A program made the position numbers and the translations under genes. Positions 28,148 through 36,622 of a stretch of DNA of 62,081 nt are shown in pieces; the stretch's first letter is position 1, and each line of letters begins with the position of its first letter. The notes under the pieces are model-generated. The model was not told the DNA's origin and searched no databases. It was given only the letters and a program-made list of their open reading frames with translations. The stretch is from JBIOJM01 sp044450785 (GTDB taxonomy: Bacteria > Planctomycetota > Planctomycetia > Isosphaerales > Isosphaeraceae), in assembly GCA_044450785.1 (NCBI GenBank), contig JBIOJM010000015.1, positions 1 to 62,081 on the forward strand, written 5' to 3'.

Positions 28148-30184
28148 TCAAGGCTGCACCTGCACCGTCAGCTTCGGTGAATACTGCTCCCGGTTGTGTT
28201 CCGAGCTATAGACCTGGAAGCGCGTCAAGATCCCCTCGTCCACGCCCGGGTCGATCACCGGCGCGATCGCCAGCCCGTGGTTGGGCGACGTGCCGTCCAG
28301 CCACGAGTGCACCAGGTCTGTCACGTCGAGCTGGTACTCGATCGGCGGATCGACGGTGTCGCTGCCCTGTTGCGGCTCCACGACCACGGCGGGGCCGGCC
28401 AACCCCGCGTCGGCGCCGAACGTGAAGTGCTGTCCACCCTGCCACGACTTGCCCACGGCGGGCTCTCGCCAGGTCACTGCCACCTCGTCCCACGCCGTCT
28501 TGAGCGGGAACGCGCAGACCTTCGTCTTGCCCACGCTGCTCGGGTCCCACACGTAGAAGCTCACCGTCGCCTTGACGACGCGGGCCTTCGGCGGCAGCAC
28601 CAGCTTCGCCAGATCGAAGCGGACCAGGAACGCGTTACACTGCTCAGCGCGGCGCACCGAGTTGTCCCGGGCGCTGGCGCCGAAGGAGCGCTCCGGCTCC
28701 GAGAAGTCGATCAGCGCGTCGCGCACCGCTGTCCGCCCCTGGAGCACGTGGGTGCGCAGCGGTTCGGGCGCGGGGTGCTCCTCCGGCGCGACCGCCGGCG
28801 TTTGCGCTTTCCCTCCGCCGAGACCAGGGCCGGCCGGCCGGGGGGTGACCGACGTGGGAGCGGCAGGACGCCAGAAAGGGTAGGTGATCACCGCGCCCAC
28901 GCCGCAGAGCACGACAGCCGCCGCAGCCAGGACCGCGATCGAGCGCGGCTTGCGCGGGCGCGGAAGTTTGACGCTCACCGGCTGCGCAAACATCGACGGA
29001 TGCTGGAGGTGGGCCAGGTGTTGTTCGAGCAAGGCAGCCACTTCCGCCGCCGTCTGGAAGCGCAGGGCGGGGTCCTTGGCATGGAGCCTGGCGATCAAAT
29101 CGCACAGCCATTGCGGCACCTCGGGGATGATCTGGCGGATCGGTCGCGGCGTGTCTTCGGCCACCCGCTTCAGCACCGCCAGCGGGTTGGCAGCGCGGAA
29201 CGGCGGCCGGCCGGCAGCCATCGTGTACAGCACGCTGCCCAGGCTGAACAGGTCGGCCCGGGGGTCGAGCGGTTCTCCCTTGGCCTGCTCCGGCGCCATG
29301 AAAAGCGGCGTGCCGGCGATCACTCCCGACTGCGACAGGCTGGCGTCGTCGGCCGCCCGGGCCAGGCCGAAGTCCGTGATCTTGACGTTCTGCTCGATAC
29401 CGCTTTCCAGCAGGATGTTGCCCGGCTTGATGTCGCGGTGAATCAGTCCTTGCTCGTGGGCGGCGGCCAGTCCGCGAGCGATCTGACCTCCGATGCGGAG
29501 TACGTCCGGCACGTCCAGGGGGCCGGTCTGGTCGAGCCTCTGTTGCAAGGTCTGGCCCGGGATGAACTCCATGACCAGGTAAGGCAGCGGCCGCTCCTCG
29601 ACGGCATAGATCTGCACGACGTTTCCGTGCCGGACACGGGCGGCGGCGCGGGCCTCACGCAGAAAGCGCTTACGTGCCGGTGAGGTGGACGCCAGTTGCG
29701 GCGAAAGCACCTTGATGGCCACCATGCGGTGCAGCGTCTCGTCGAAAGCGCGCACCACGATCCCGAAGCCACCCCTGCCGAGGACCTCCAACACCTCGTG
29801 ATGGCCCAGTCGGCCGAGTGATCCCGGCTTCGAGGAAGGCTCCAGGAATTCGAGTGCCAGTTGCTCCTCGTCCTCCTTCGGCCCCTCGTGCTCCGTGACT
29901 GGACCGTGCCCGGGAGCCGCCACGGAAAGTTGTGTCTGATCGGCCGAGGGATCAAACGCCATCGTCAGCTCCGACGCGAGGGGACCGGCATCGAACGGCT
30001 TCGCGGTTGCCTGATCGAGGATCGTGGCCGGGTCACGATGCGCCCTGAGCAACGCCTCGACGCGTTGCCTCATCTCCCTGTCCGACGCACATTCCCGGTC
30101 GAGAATGGCTGCCTGCTGCACGGGATCCGCGGCTTCGACCGCCGCCATGAAAACGGCATGAACACGTTTCTCATCAACGGCCAT
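28148..30184 (-). CDS. Transmembrane Ser/Thr kinase with C-terminal DNRLRE domain
   Basis: 678 residues from the ATG at 30184; the frame extends to 30280 but the start at MAVDEKRVHAV fits the family. The N-terminus 'RVEALLRAHRDPATIL' is the short helical region common in Gemmata/Isosphaera kinases. The kinase (about 128-395) has 'LGRGGFGIVVRAFD', 'VAIKVL', 'HRDIKPGNILL', 'DFGLAR' and 'GTPLFMAPEQ'. A membrane segment follows ('IAVLAAAAVVLCGVGAVITY'), and then a segment of ~160 residues with 'RDNSVRR', 'FLVRFDLAKLVLPPKARV', 'AWDEVAVTWREP', 'DVTDLVHSWLDG' and 'YSSEHNREQYSPKLTV', the signature of a DNRLRE domain found in extracellular and structural proteins. The domain would be outside the cytoplasm and could act as a ligand-binding or adhesion sensor. 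It lies directly upstream of the thioredoxin-like gene. Confidence 0.9.
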   Translation of the reverse strand: MAVDEKRVHAVFMAAVEAADPVQQAAILDRECASDREMRQRVEALLRAHRDPATILDQATAKPFDAGPLASELTMAFDPSADQTQLSVAAPGHGPVTEHEGPKEDEEQLALEFLEPSSKPGSLGRLGHHEVLEVLGRGGFGIVVRAFDETLHRMVAIKVLSPQLASTSPARKRFLREARAAARVRHGNVVQIYAVEERPLPYLVMEFIPGQTLQQRLDQTGPLDVPDVLRIGGQIARGLAAAHEQGLIHRDIKPGNILLESGIEQNVKITDFGLARAADDASLSQSGVIAGTPLFMAPEQAKGEPLDPRADLFSLGSVLYTMAAGRPPFRAANPLAVLKRVAEDTPRPIRQIIPEVPQWLCDLIARLHAKDPALRFQTAAEVAALLEQHLAHLQHPSMFAQPVSVKLPRPRKPRSIAVLAAAAVVLCGVGAVITYPFWRPAAPTSVTPRPAGPGLGGGKAQTPAVAPEEHPAPEPLRTHVLQGRTAVRDALIDFSEPERSFGASARDNSVRRAEQCNAFLVRFDLAKLVLPPKARVVKATVSFYVWDPSSVGKTKVCAFPLKTAWDEVAVTWREPAVGKSWQGGQHFTFGADAGLAGPAVVVEPQQGSDTVDPPIEYQLDVTDLVHSWLDGTSPNHGLAIAPVIDPGVDEGILTRFQVYSSEHNREQYSPKLTVQVQP

Positions 30185-30369
30185 GGTATCGTTCTCGGGA
30201 AAGGGCGCACTTTCGCGTGCGCCGTTATGGGTCGCGGTTGTCGGAAAAAGTGACTGTTTGCAATCCAAGCCTGTGACCACCGGCGACTCTCCTCATTGTG
30301 GATCTCACCATGGCCGCCCGCAAGCGCAAAGGAACAGGCCCGAAATAACTTCCCGACTTCGTATTTGTG

Positions 30370-30429
30370 TGCCACTGGCTATGCCAGTGTCCCCATGCTT
30401 GGGCGGGCACTGGCAGAGCCAGTGGCACC
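30370..30429. repeat. Paired palindromic intergenic repeat (REP-like)
   Basis: In the 470-bp gene-free stretch 30185-30653 lie two inward-facing units, GTGCCACTGGCTATGCCAGT (from 30370) and CACTGGCAGAGCCAGTGGCA (from 30409). Each forms its own 7-bp CACTGGC/GCCAGTG hairpin, and the two units are also inverted copies of each other, so a long cruciform is possible. I recognise the CACTGGCNNNGCCAGTG theme as a dispersed planctomycete intergenic repeat. The rest of the stretch shows no gene. Confidence 0.6.
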
Positions 30430-30653
30430 CGGAAAACCAGAGAAGCTAAATCGGGAAGCTATTTCCGACCTGTTCCAAAGCCCCGCGACAACCCCGTTCG
30501 TCCGGCGCGTCGACGTTTTTCACCGTCGACCTCGATTTCCTCGCTGGTCTCCGTTCAGTTGGCGACCCCCTTGACGAGGTCGCTGGCGCTGCGATTCTTG
30601 AAGAGGGTTGCTGGGCCGGGGAATGTCCATCGCGAGCGAGACGAGGTCATGAG

Positions 30654-31580
30654 ATGGCGCACACGAGACGATCTCTCCGGTCCATCGCATGTCTCCTCGC
30701 CTTCACTGCCACGGCCGTGGCCCAGGACGTCGGGCCCGCGCAGCCGGAAGGTCGCGACTGGCCGGTTGAGATGGTGCGGGTGCACGCCCGGTTCCACGGG
30801 CGGCCGGGGACGTTCGCGCAGTTCGGCGACTCGATCACGGAGACACTCGCCTTCTGGGCCCCCCTGAAGCAGGCCCGCATGAACGCCCCTGCCAGGATGG
30901 AGCACGCCTTCCGGCGGGTCGAGGCTTACCTGCGCCCGGAATGCTGGCGGGATTGGAAGGGCCCGGAATTCGGCAACCAAGGCGGCCGGACGATCCGGTG
31001 GGCCGAGGAGAACGTCGGGGCCTGGCTGGATCGGCTCAACCCGGAGGTAGCCCTGGTCATGTTCGGTACGAACGACCTGCACGACCTGGAGGTCGACGAG
31101 TACCGGGGTAGGCTGCGGTCGGTCGTCCGGAAATGCCTGGACCGCGGGACGGTCGTGATCCTGAGCACGATCCCGCCCCGGCACGGGTTCGCGGCGAAGG
31201 CGGCGGCCTTCGCCGAGGTCGCCCGCAAGGTCGCCCGCGAGCTGTCCGTGCCGCTCGTCGACTTCCATGCGGAGATCCTGAAGCGCCGTCCCAACGACTG
31301 GGACGGGGCGACCGATGCCTTCAGGGAGTTCGACGGTCACGACGTGCCGACCCTGCTGGCGCGGGACGGTGTGCACCCGAGCGCGCCCCGGCGGTACCAG
31401 GACGACTATTCGGAGCAGGCACTGCGGAGCCACGGCTACGGCCTGCGCAACTACCTCGTGCTGATGAAGTATGCCGGTGTCATCGAGGCTTTGGCCGCGT
31501 CTCGCACGGCTGCCGGCCGGGCGGGAGAAAAAGGGCGGCCTCCCTGTCGGCGTCAGGCAATGGCGGCGTCTGTCTCATGA
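30654..31580 (+). CDS. Secreted SGNH/GDSL-type hydrolase
   Basis: 308 residues with a signal peptide ('SIACLLAFTATAVAQ'). SGNH blocks: block I 'FGDSITET' with the nucleophile serine, a conserved Gly in 'FGNQGGRTIRWAEE', block III 'MFGTNDLHD' with the oxyanion Asn, and block V 'ARDGVHPS' with the Asp-His pair. The fold is an extracellular esterase/lipase or acetylhydrolase acting on carbohydrate or lipid esters; the substrate is not clear. The C-terminal ~25 residues are basic and probably unstructured. The ATG at 30654 has a GAGG about 8 nt upstream. It precedes a PQQ-dehydrogenase gene on the same strand, separated by ~220 bp of apparently non-coding DNA. Confidence 0.85.
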   Translation: MAHTRRSLRSIACLLAFTATAVAQDVGPAQPEGRDWPVEMVRVHARFHGRPGTFAQFGDSITETLAFWAPLKQARMNAPARMEHAFRRVEAYLRPECWRDWKGPEFGNQGGRTIRWAEENVGAWLDRLNPEVALVMFGTNDLHDLEVDEYRGRLRSVVRKCLDRGTVVILSTIPPRHGFAAKAAAFAEVARKVARELSVPLVDFHAEILKRRPNDWDGATDAFREFDGHDVPTLLARDGVHPSAPRRYQDDYSEQALRSHGYGLRNYLVLMKYAGVIEALAASRTAAGRAGEKGRPPCRRQAMAASVS

Positions 31581-31798
31581 CGCTATGATGGACGCCTGGC
31601 TGGGCAGTATTCACAGCCTGATCGCCGACCCCGCAACGCCTTCCCGTTCAGAGCTCTCCATGCCGCGTCGAGGCGCCTTGGCCCTCATCATCATGAAACA
31701 AATTGCCACGAGCCCCCGGCTGATCATCCCGGGACACGACCCGGAAGTGTTCGTCCGGTTCCCGAAGCCGGGGAATGGCGTGGCGCGATTGGATTAAC

Positions 31799-33685
31799 AT
31801 GCGTTCCTATGTGATATCAATCACCTGTCTGCTGGCATTTGCCGCCCACGCTGCTGCACAGTCCCGGCAAAACGTCGACTGGCCGCGCATCGGGAACGAC
31901 TCCGGTTGCATGCGGTATTCCAAGCTGGATCAGATCAACCGTGAAAACGTGACGCGGCTCAAACCAGTCTGGACGTACCACACGCGGGAACTCGAAGGCC
32001 GCACAGGCAAGACGATCGAATGCACGCCGATCGTGATCGATGGCGTGATGTACCTCACCACCGGCTATCTCCGCGTCGTGGCCTTGGACGGAGCGACCGG
32101 CAAGGAGCTCTGGCAGTTCGATCCCCTCAAGGACCATCCGTTTCGGCACCACCCGGCGTCCGGCGGCGTCAACCGAGGCTGTGCTTACTGGTCCGACGGC
32201 AAGCCCGACGGCGAGCGGCGCATCATTCACGGCACGTCGGACGGACGGTTGTTTTCGCTGGACGCGAAGAACGGCAAGCTCGACCCGAAGTTCGGCGACG
32301 CAGGCGTCCGCAACCTCCGCAAGGAACTCGATCCGAATGTCGCTGCGCTCGACTATGGACCGACGTCCGCACCGGCCGTCTGGAAAAACACGATCATCGT
32401 CGGAGTCTCCTGTGGAGAAGGGCCCGGCATTGCCGCGCCGGGGGATATCCGAGCGTTCGACGTCCGCACGGGCGAGCAGGTCTGGCGGTTCAAGACCGTA
32501 CCCCATCCGGGAGAGTTCGGACACGAAACCTGGGAAGGCGATTCCTGGAAGGACCGTGGCGGGGCGAACGCCTGGGGCGGGCTCAGCATCGACGTGGATC
32601 GCGGCTTGGTATTCGCCGGACTCGGATCGGCTGCTTTCGACTTCTACGGCGGCGACAGGCACGGCGAGAACCTGTTCGCGAACTGCACGATTGCGCTCGA
32701 CGCCAAGACGGGCAGGCGCGTCTGGCACTTTCAGACGTTGCATCATGACCTGTGGGACCACGATCTGCCGGTCTATCCAAACCTCGTCACGGTCACGCAC
32801 GACGGCAAACCGATCGACGCCGTCGCGCAGGTGACCAAGACGGGCTATGTCTTCCTGTTCGACCGCGAGACCGGCAAGCCCCTCTTCGACGTCACGGAGC
32901 AACGCGTGCCCGCCTCCGACGTCCCCGGCGAACAGGCATCGAGGGCGCAGCCGATCCCGGTCAAGCCGCCGCCGTTTTCCAGCCAATCTCTCGATGAGAC
33001 GAACGTCACCGACATCGGCGAGGCCAACCGCGCGTCGGTTCTTGCCCGACTGCGAAACGTCCGGGGCGGGCCGGCCTTCAACCCGCCCAGCCGGCAGGGG
33101 ACCGTCGTCATCCCCGGCTTCCACGGCGGAGCAACTTGGTCTGGCGCATCGTTCGATCCGACGACCGGTCTGCTTTACATCAACTCGAACAATGCCCCGA
33201 ATATCATCACACTCGTCGAATCCAAGGTCGGCGACAAATCGAGATACGGGCCTTTTCGAACCACGGGCTACGAGCGATTCCTCGACCATGAGGGCTACCC
33301 GGCGATCAAGCCGCCGTGGGGGGTATTGAACGCGATCAACCTGAACACGGGCGAATTCGCCTGGCGCGTTCCTCTCGGCGAGCACGTTGAACTGACCGCC
33401 CGCGGAATCCCGCGAACCGGCACCGAAACCTTTGGCGGCTCGATCGTGACCGCCGGCGGCCTCGTGTTCATTGCCGGCACGAAGGACGAACGCATTCACG
33501 CCTTTGACAAGCAGACCGGGCGACTTCTCTGGGAACACCCCCTTCCGGCCGGCGGCTACGCGACCCCTTCGACTTTTCAGGTCAACGGCCGCCAGTATGT
33601 CGTCATCGCCGCCGGCGGCGCCGGCAAGCTGGGAACGAAGGCGGGCGATGCGTTCGTGGCGTTCAGTCTGCAAGATGAGCGGTAA
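31799..33685 (+). CDS. Secreted PQQ-dependent dehydrogenase (quinoprotein glucose/alcohol dehydrogenase-like)
   Basis: 628 residues from the ATG at 31799, which starts the signal peptide 'SYVISITCLLAFAAHAAAQ'. The body is an eight-bladed PQQ propeller: 'DWPRIGNDSGCMRYSKLDQI', 'VTRLKPVWTYHTRE', 'VVALDGATGKELWQFDP', 'VWRFKTVPHPGEFGHETWEG', 'LHHDLWDHDLPVYPNL', 'TKTGYVFLFDRETGKPLF' and 'WEHPLPAGGYATPSTFQVNG'. The tryptophan-docking pattern and the Asp/His region fit membrane-type or soluble quinoprotein glucose dehydrogenases. No cytochrome motif is present, so electrons must leave to a separate acceptor. Periplasmic oxidation of a sugar or alcohol is the likely role; no PQQ synthesis gene is in the window. 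The 618-residue minus-strand ORF here is a shadow. Confidence 0.88.
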   Translation: MRSYVISITCLLAFAAHAAAQSRQNVDWPRIGNDSGCMRYSKLDQINRENVTRLKPVWTYHTRELEGRTGKTIECTPIVIDGVMYLTTGYLRVVALDGATGKELWQFDPLKDHPFRHHPASGGVNRGCAYWSDGKPDGERRIIHGTSDGRLFSLDAKNGKLDPKFGDAGVRNLRKELDPNVAALDYGPTSAPAVWKNTIIVGVSCGEGPGIAAPGDIRAFDVRTGEQVWRFKTVPHPGEFGHETWEGDSWKDRGGANAWGGLSIDVDRGLVFAGLGSAAFDFYGGDRHGENLFANCTIALDAKTGRRVWHFQTLHHDLWDHDLPVYPNLVTVTHDGKPIDAVAQVTKTGYVFLFDRETGKPLFDVTEQRVPASDVPGEQASRAQPIPVKPPPFSSQSLDETNVTDIGEANRASVLARLRNVRGGPAFNPPSRQGTVVIPGFHGGATWSGASFDPTTGLLYINSNNAPNIITLVESKVGDKSRYGPFRTTGYERFLDHEGYPAIKPPWGVLNAINLNTGEFAWRVPLGEHVELTARGIPRTGTETFGGSIVTAGGLVFIAGTKDERIHAFDKQTGRLLWEHPLPAGGYATPSTFQVNGRQYVVIAAGGAGKLGTKAGDAFVAFSLQDER

Positions 33686-33697
33686 ATTCCAGAATGA

Positions 33698-35314
33698 TCA
33701 CCGTACGCGGATGTCAGGCACGGATGCCGATCGGGCGATGGGTCCCGCTCTGGGCACGAAATCGTAAACCACCCAAACGGGGGCGTAGGAATTCCGGCCG
33801 ATCGGCCTTGGGGCGAACGACTCGGTTCGTACCAGTTCGACTCGCTCCTTCATCGACGCCAGCCACGACGGGACGGCCGGGCCGTCCGCAAGCGAAGCGT
33901 CGTGCAGCACAACCCGCAGCGGGTGACGATCGCGAACAGACGCCCAGTCGAGCTGGCCGGGTGCTCGCCATTTTGTTGCATACATTCGCTGATTACAAAG
34001 ATACATGGCGACTTTCATCGATCCACCCCCCCGCCCGGCGATTCCAAAATCGCGGCGAAGGCAGGCGAGCTCGGCCTGGCTCGACATAGACGGCCAGAAC
34101 CGGCGGGCCATCTCTCGGGCTTCCTGGTCCTGGTTGTAGCGGTACGGGCGAGCAGTATCCCTGGCCAGTGCAAGGATCGGGTCGATCATCAGGATCATGA
34201 CCGCGAGCGCGACGACGTGGCCGCGTAGCTTCGCCCTTCGGATCCGTTCGACGACGAGCCCGGCCCCCAATCCGGCGAGCAGGCAGATGGCCGGCGCGAC
34301 GAACTGCATCTGCCGGGCCTCCACTCCGTAGGGGTAGCGTCGCAGGGCCGCCGCGATCAGTGCGAGGCCAAATGGAGCCAGGACCAGAGTCACGACGATT
34401 TTCCGACCACCCCGCCAGAGCCAGATCGTCGCCAGCACGACCAGCAAGAACGTGGCAGTGCTTCGCCCGTTCTGGCCGCCGCCCGGATAGGCGAATAGTG
34501 TGCCCGTGTGGATGCTCACGAGCCATCGCAGCAGCCCGGGCAGATCGTCAAGCGGTGGGAACGATCCTTTCCAGTATTCGCGCAGACCACGAATCATCCA
34601 TTCGGTCTGGGCTCCGGTGCTGAGAACAAACATCGCCGCGAACATCACCAGCGCGCCGACTGCGAACAGTCCGAACGGAATTCGCAACGACCATCGGCCC
34701 GTCCGCCAGACAGGCCCCAGCAGCGCGATCCCCACCCCGCCCGCGACAAAGATCGCCGGATGCGAAATCGCTACCGCGAGGGGAGCCGCGATCACGAGAC
34801 ACCAGAGAGGCCAAGGGCGCTCACGCGAGTCCAGCCAGGCCAGGGCCAGCGCCAGCAAGACGAGCGCGGCCATCAGGTCCGACGCATAAGGTTTGACTTC
34901 CGCCGCGTGTCGGAGGGGGTGCAGGCTGACGGAAAAGATCGCGACGGCCAACAGCAAGGGCACTCCCTTGAGTACCTTGGCGGCTGTCCAGCGGAACAGC
35001 GGAACGCTCGTCACCGCGCAGAGAAGCGGGAAAAGACGGAGCACCCACTCGTGGAATCCGAGCCATCTCGAAATCGCCAGCTCAATCACCAGAAACGCCG
35101 GCGGACAGATTTGACCGAAGTTCAGTGGCTTGAACAGGTTGACGAAGTCGCGGTCGATGAGATTCGCGGCCAGGCACGCCTCGTCGCCCCAGAGCGGGTA
35201 ATTCAAGGCAAACCGACCGATTCGCAGCAATACCCCGACCGCGACCATCATCCAGATGACTCGATTCACCCCGCTCCGAGTCATCGATTGCTCAATCGAT
35301 CCGGACTCGCTCAT
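33698..35314 (-). CDS. GT-C family membrane glycosyltransferase (GT39/ArnT-like)
   Basis: 538 residues, about ten membrane segments. The first extracytoplasmic loop carries the GT-C acidic motif in 'LNYPLWGDEACLAANL' (Asp44-Glu45), as in PMT/ArnT-type enzymes that use polyprenyl-phosphate sugar donors. Conserved-looking loops 'LNFGQICPPAFLVIE' and 'HPAIFVAGGVGIALLGP' follow, and the C-terminal ~110 residues form a soluble tail. Probable role: transfer of a sugar to a lipid, cell-surface glycan or protein outside the cytoplasmic membrane. Acceptor and donor cannot be deduced. It converges on the PQQ dehydrogenase gene with 12 bp between stops and has no operon partner. Confidence 0.82.
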   Translation of the reverse strand: MSESGSIEQSMTRSGVNRVIWMMVAVGVLLRIGRFALNYPLWGDEACLAANLIDRDFVNLFKPLNFGQICPPAFLVIELAISRWLGFHEWVLRLFPLLCAVTSVPLFRWTAAKVLKGVPLLLAVAIFSVSLHPLRHAAEVKPYASDLMAALVLLALALAWLDSRERPWPLWCLVIAAPLAVAISHPAIFVAGGVGIALLGPVWRTGRWSLRIPFGLFAVGALVMFAAMFVLSTGAQTEWMIRGLREYWKGSFPPLDDLPGLLRWLVSIHTGTLFAYPGGGQNGRSTATFLLVVLATIWLWRGGRKIVVTLVLAPFGLALIAAALRRYPYGVEARQMQFVAPAICLLAGLGAGLVVERIRRAKLRGHVVALAVMILMIDPILALARDTARPYRYNQDQEAREMARRFWPSMSSQAELACLRRDFGIAGRGGGSMKVAMYLCNQRMYATKWRAPGQLDWASVRDRHPLRVVLHDASLADGPAVPSWLASMKERVELVRTESFAPRPIGRNSYAPVWVVYDFVPRAGPIARSASVPDIRVR

Positions 35315-35530
35315 GGCCCGTCATCCCTGAACTTCGGTTCGTTCCGACAGGTGGGTACACGCTCAACATCGCCCGCCCGTCCATGGACAAGTCCCGACTG
35401 CATAACGACATCGAGAATTTCGGGGCCGGTTATGGTGTACAAGCCCTAACAATCTGATCAATTGTCCCTTGCTCCCTATCCCTTCAGGTCGTCTCTCTTC
35501 TTATCGGCTCGTACCTCATACCAGGTGAAC

Positions 35531-35560
35531 TGCCGACAGTCAGTGGGCTTCGTGTATAAT
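35531..35560 (+). promoter_or_regulatory. Possible sigma70-like promoter in the 345-bp gap upstream of 35660
   Basis: A perfect -10 hexamer TATAAT at 35555-35560 lies 18 bp after TGCCGA (35531-35536), a weak -35. It is about 100 bp before the ATG at 35660. The rest of the gap 35315-35659 holds no gene. A small palindrome AACCGTTAACCGGTT sits further downstream, closer to the ATG. The match is by eye only and rests mainly on the -10. Confidence 0.3.
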
Positions 35561-35659
35561 CAGCAGTAACCTTCGCCGGGCTCGTCCACCGGGCTTGGTT
35601 GTTTGTGTGAAAACCGTTAACCGGTTCCGAGCCCACGAACGACGCGGAGAATCCGCCTG

Positions 35660-36421
35660 ATGAAGTGTCGTGTGTTCCTGGCAGTGGCCGTCGCACTGGG
35701 CGCGGGAGCAGGCTGCGCCGTTCGCACGGCCCGCGGGGCGTCAAGCGCGGACATGTTGGAACTGTTGCCATATCCGCAGGAGGTCAAACTCAAGGGCGGT
35801 GGTCTTCTCCTGGGTCCGGCAGATTGTCAGGAGGATCGGAAGCCTGCATCACTTCCCCCGCTCCCGGACGGCGTTCGCCTCATCCCCGATCTCGAATACG
35901 CCCACCCCCACGGCCATCCGCTCCTGCTCGATCTCTACGTCCCGCCGCCAGGAGACAAGCCCGCGCCGATCATCCTCTGGGTCCACGGCGGCGGCCGGGA
36001 CATGGGCGACCGTCACGACCGCACGGCCGTGCCGCTCACCGCCTACGGGTACGCGGTGGCCAGCATCGAAGAGAAGGCGGTCCAGGCCAGTCCCATCACC
36101 TTCGTCAGCAAGGACGACCCGCCGTTCTTGATCATGCACGGAGACCGCGACCCCATGATGCCGCTGGCCCAGAGCGAAATCCTCCGCGACGCGCTCGAGA
36201 AGGCGGGCGTTGAAGTCAGGCTTCAAGTCGTCCGCGGCGCCGGCCACGGCTTCGATGGGCCACAGATCATGGACACGGTCAGGCAGTTCTTTGACGAGCA
36301 TTTGAAACGAAGAGGAGCCTCTCAGCGCAAGAGCGCGCGTGCGCACGCCAGCAGCACGGCGATGACCGCGATCGTGACGAGGATGGCGCCGATCGTGAAC
36401 CGCCTTTGGGCGACCCGATAG
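35660..36421 (+). pseudogene. Chimeric, internally deleted alpha/beta hydrolase lacking the nucleophile
   Basis: 253 codons. A signal-like N-terminus ('VFLAVAVALGAGAGCA') is followed by 'LELLPYPQEVKLKGGGLLLG', which looks like the start of a GH20-type beta-hexosaminidase N-terminal domain. At about residue 70 it switches to an alpha/beta hydrolase start ('HPLLLDLYVPPPGDKPAPII', 'WVHGGGRDMGDRHDRTAVPL', 'YGYAVASIE'). The next residues, 'EKAVQASPITFVSKDDPPFL', belong near the C-terminal acid-loop region of the fold, so ~100 residues with the GxSxG nucleophile elbow are missing although the frame is kept. The end has the acid and His regions ('IMHGDRDPMMPLAQSE', 'VRGAGHGFDGP'). The last ~30 codons overlap a minus-strand gene and look non-native. 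I infer a deletion-derived pseudogene; a catalytically dead expressed protein is the alternative. Confidence 0.65.
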
Positions 36422-36615
36422 GCCAGGACGATGGATGCGCTGATGACCATCGTGCCGCTTCCGGCCAGCAACCCGATCGCGGCCGAGCTCATGGGATCGA
36501 ACCTGCCAAGGCCGAAGGGCAGCGGTCTTTGTTCAATCCCGACATACAGGCCGCCGAGCAAGCCGAGGAGCGGGAGAAACAGGAGAGGCCAGAGTCGACG
36601 GTGCTTGGGTTTCAC
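36322..36615 (-). CDS. Small three-helix membrane protein
   Basis: 97 residues, GTG start, with three hydrophobic stretches: 'WPLLFLPLLGLLGGLYVGI', 'AAIGLLAGSGTMVISASIVL' and 'GAILVTIAVIAVLLACARAL'. It starts 7 bp after the stop of the Cu-monooxygenase-like cytochrome gene on the same strand and so may be co-transcribed with it. It overlaps, tail to tail, ~100 bp of the decayed hydrolase ORF on the plus strand. No family is recognised. The regular alternation of hydrophobic segments and short charged loops makes it more credible than the overlapping plus-strand tail. Confidence 0.55.
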   Translation of the reverse strand: MKPKHRRLWPLLFLPLLGLLGGLYVGIEQRPLPFGLGRFDPMSSAAIGLLAGSGTMVISASIVLAYRVAQRRFTIGAILVTIAVIAVLLACARALLR

Positions 36616-36622
36616 CGGCAGC

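Noticed and set aside
31817..33673. 618-residue minus-strand ORF opposite the PQQ dehydrogenase
   Set aside because: Shadow; the plus strand carries a signal peptide and complete PQQ propeller motifs.
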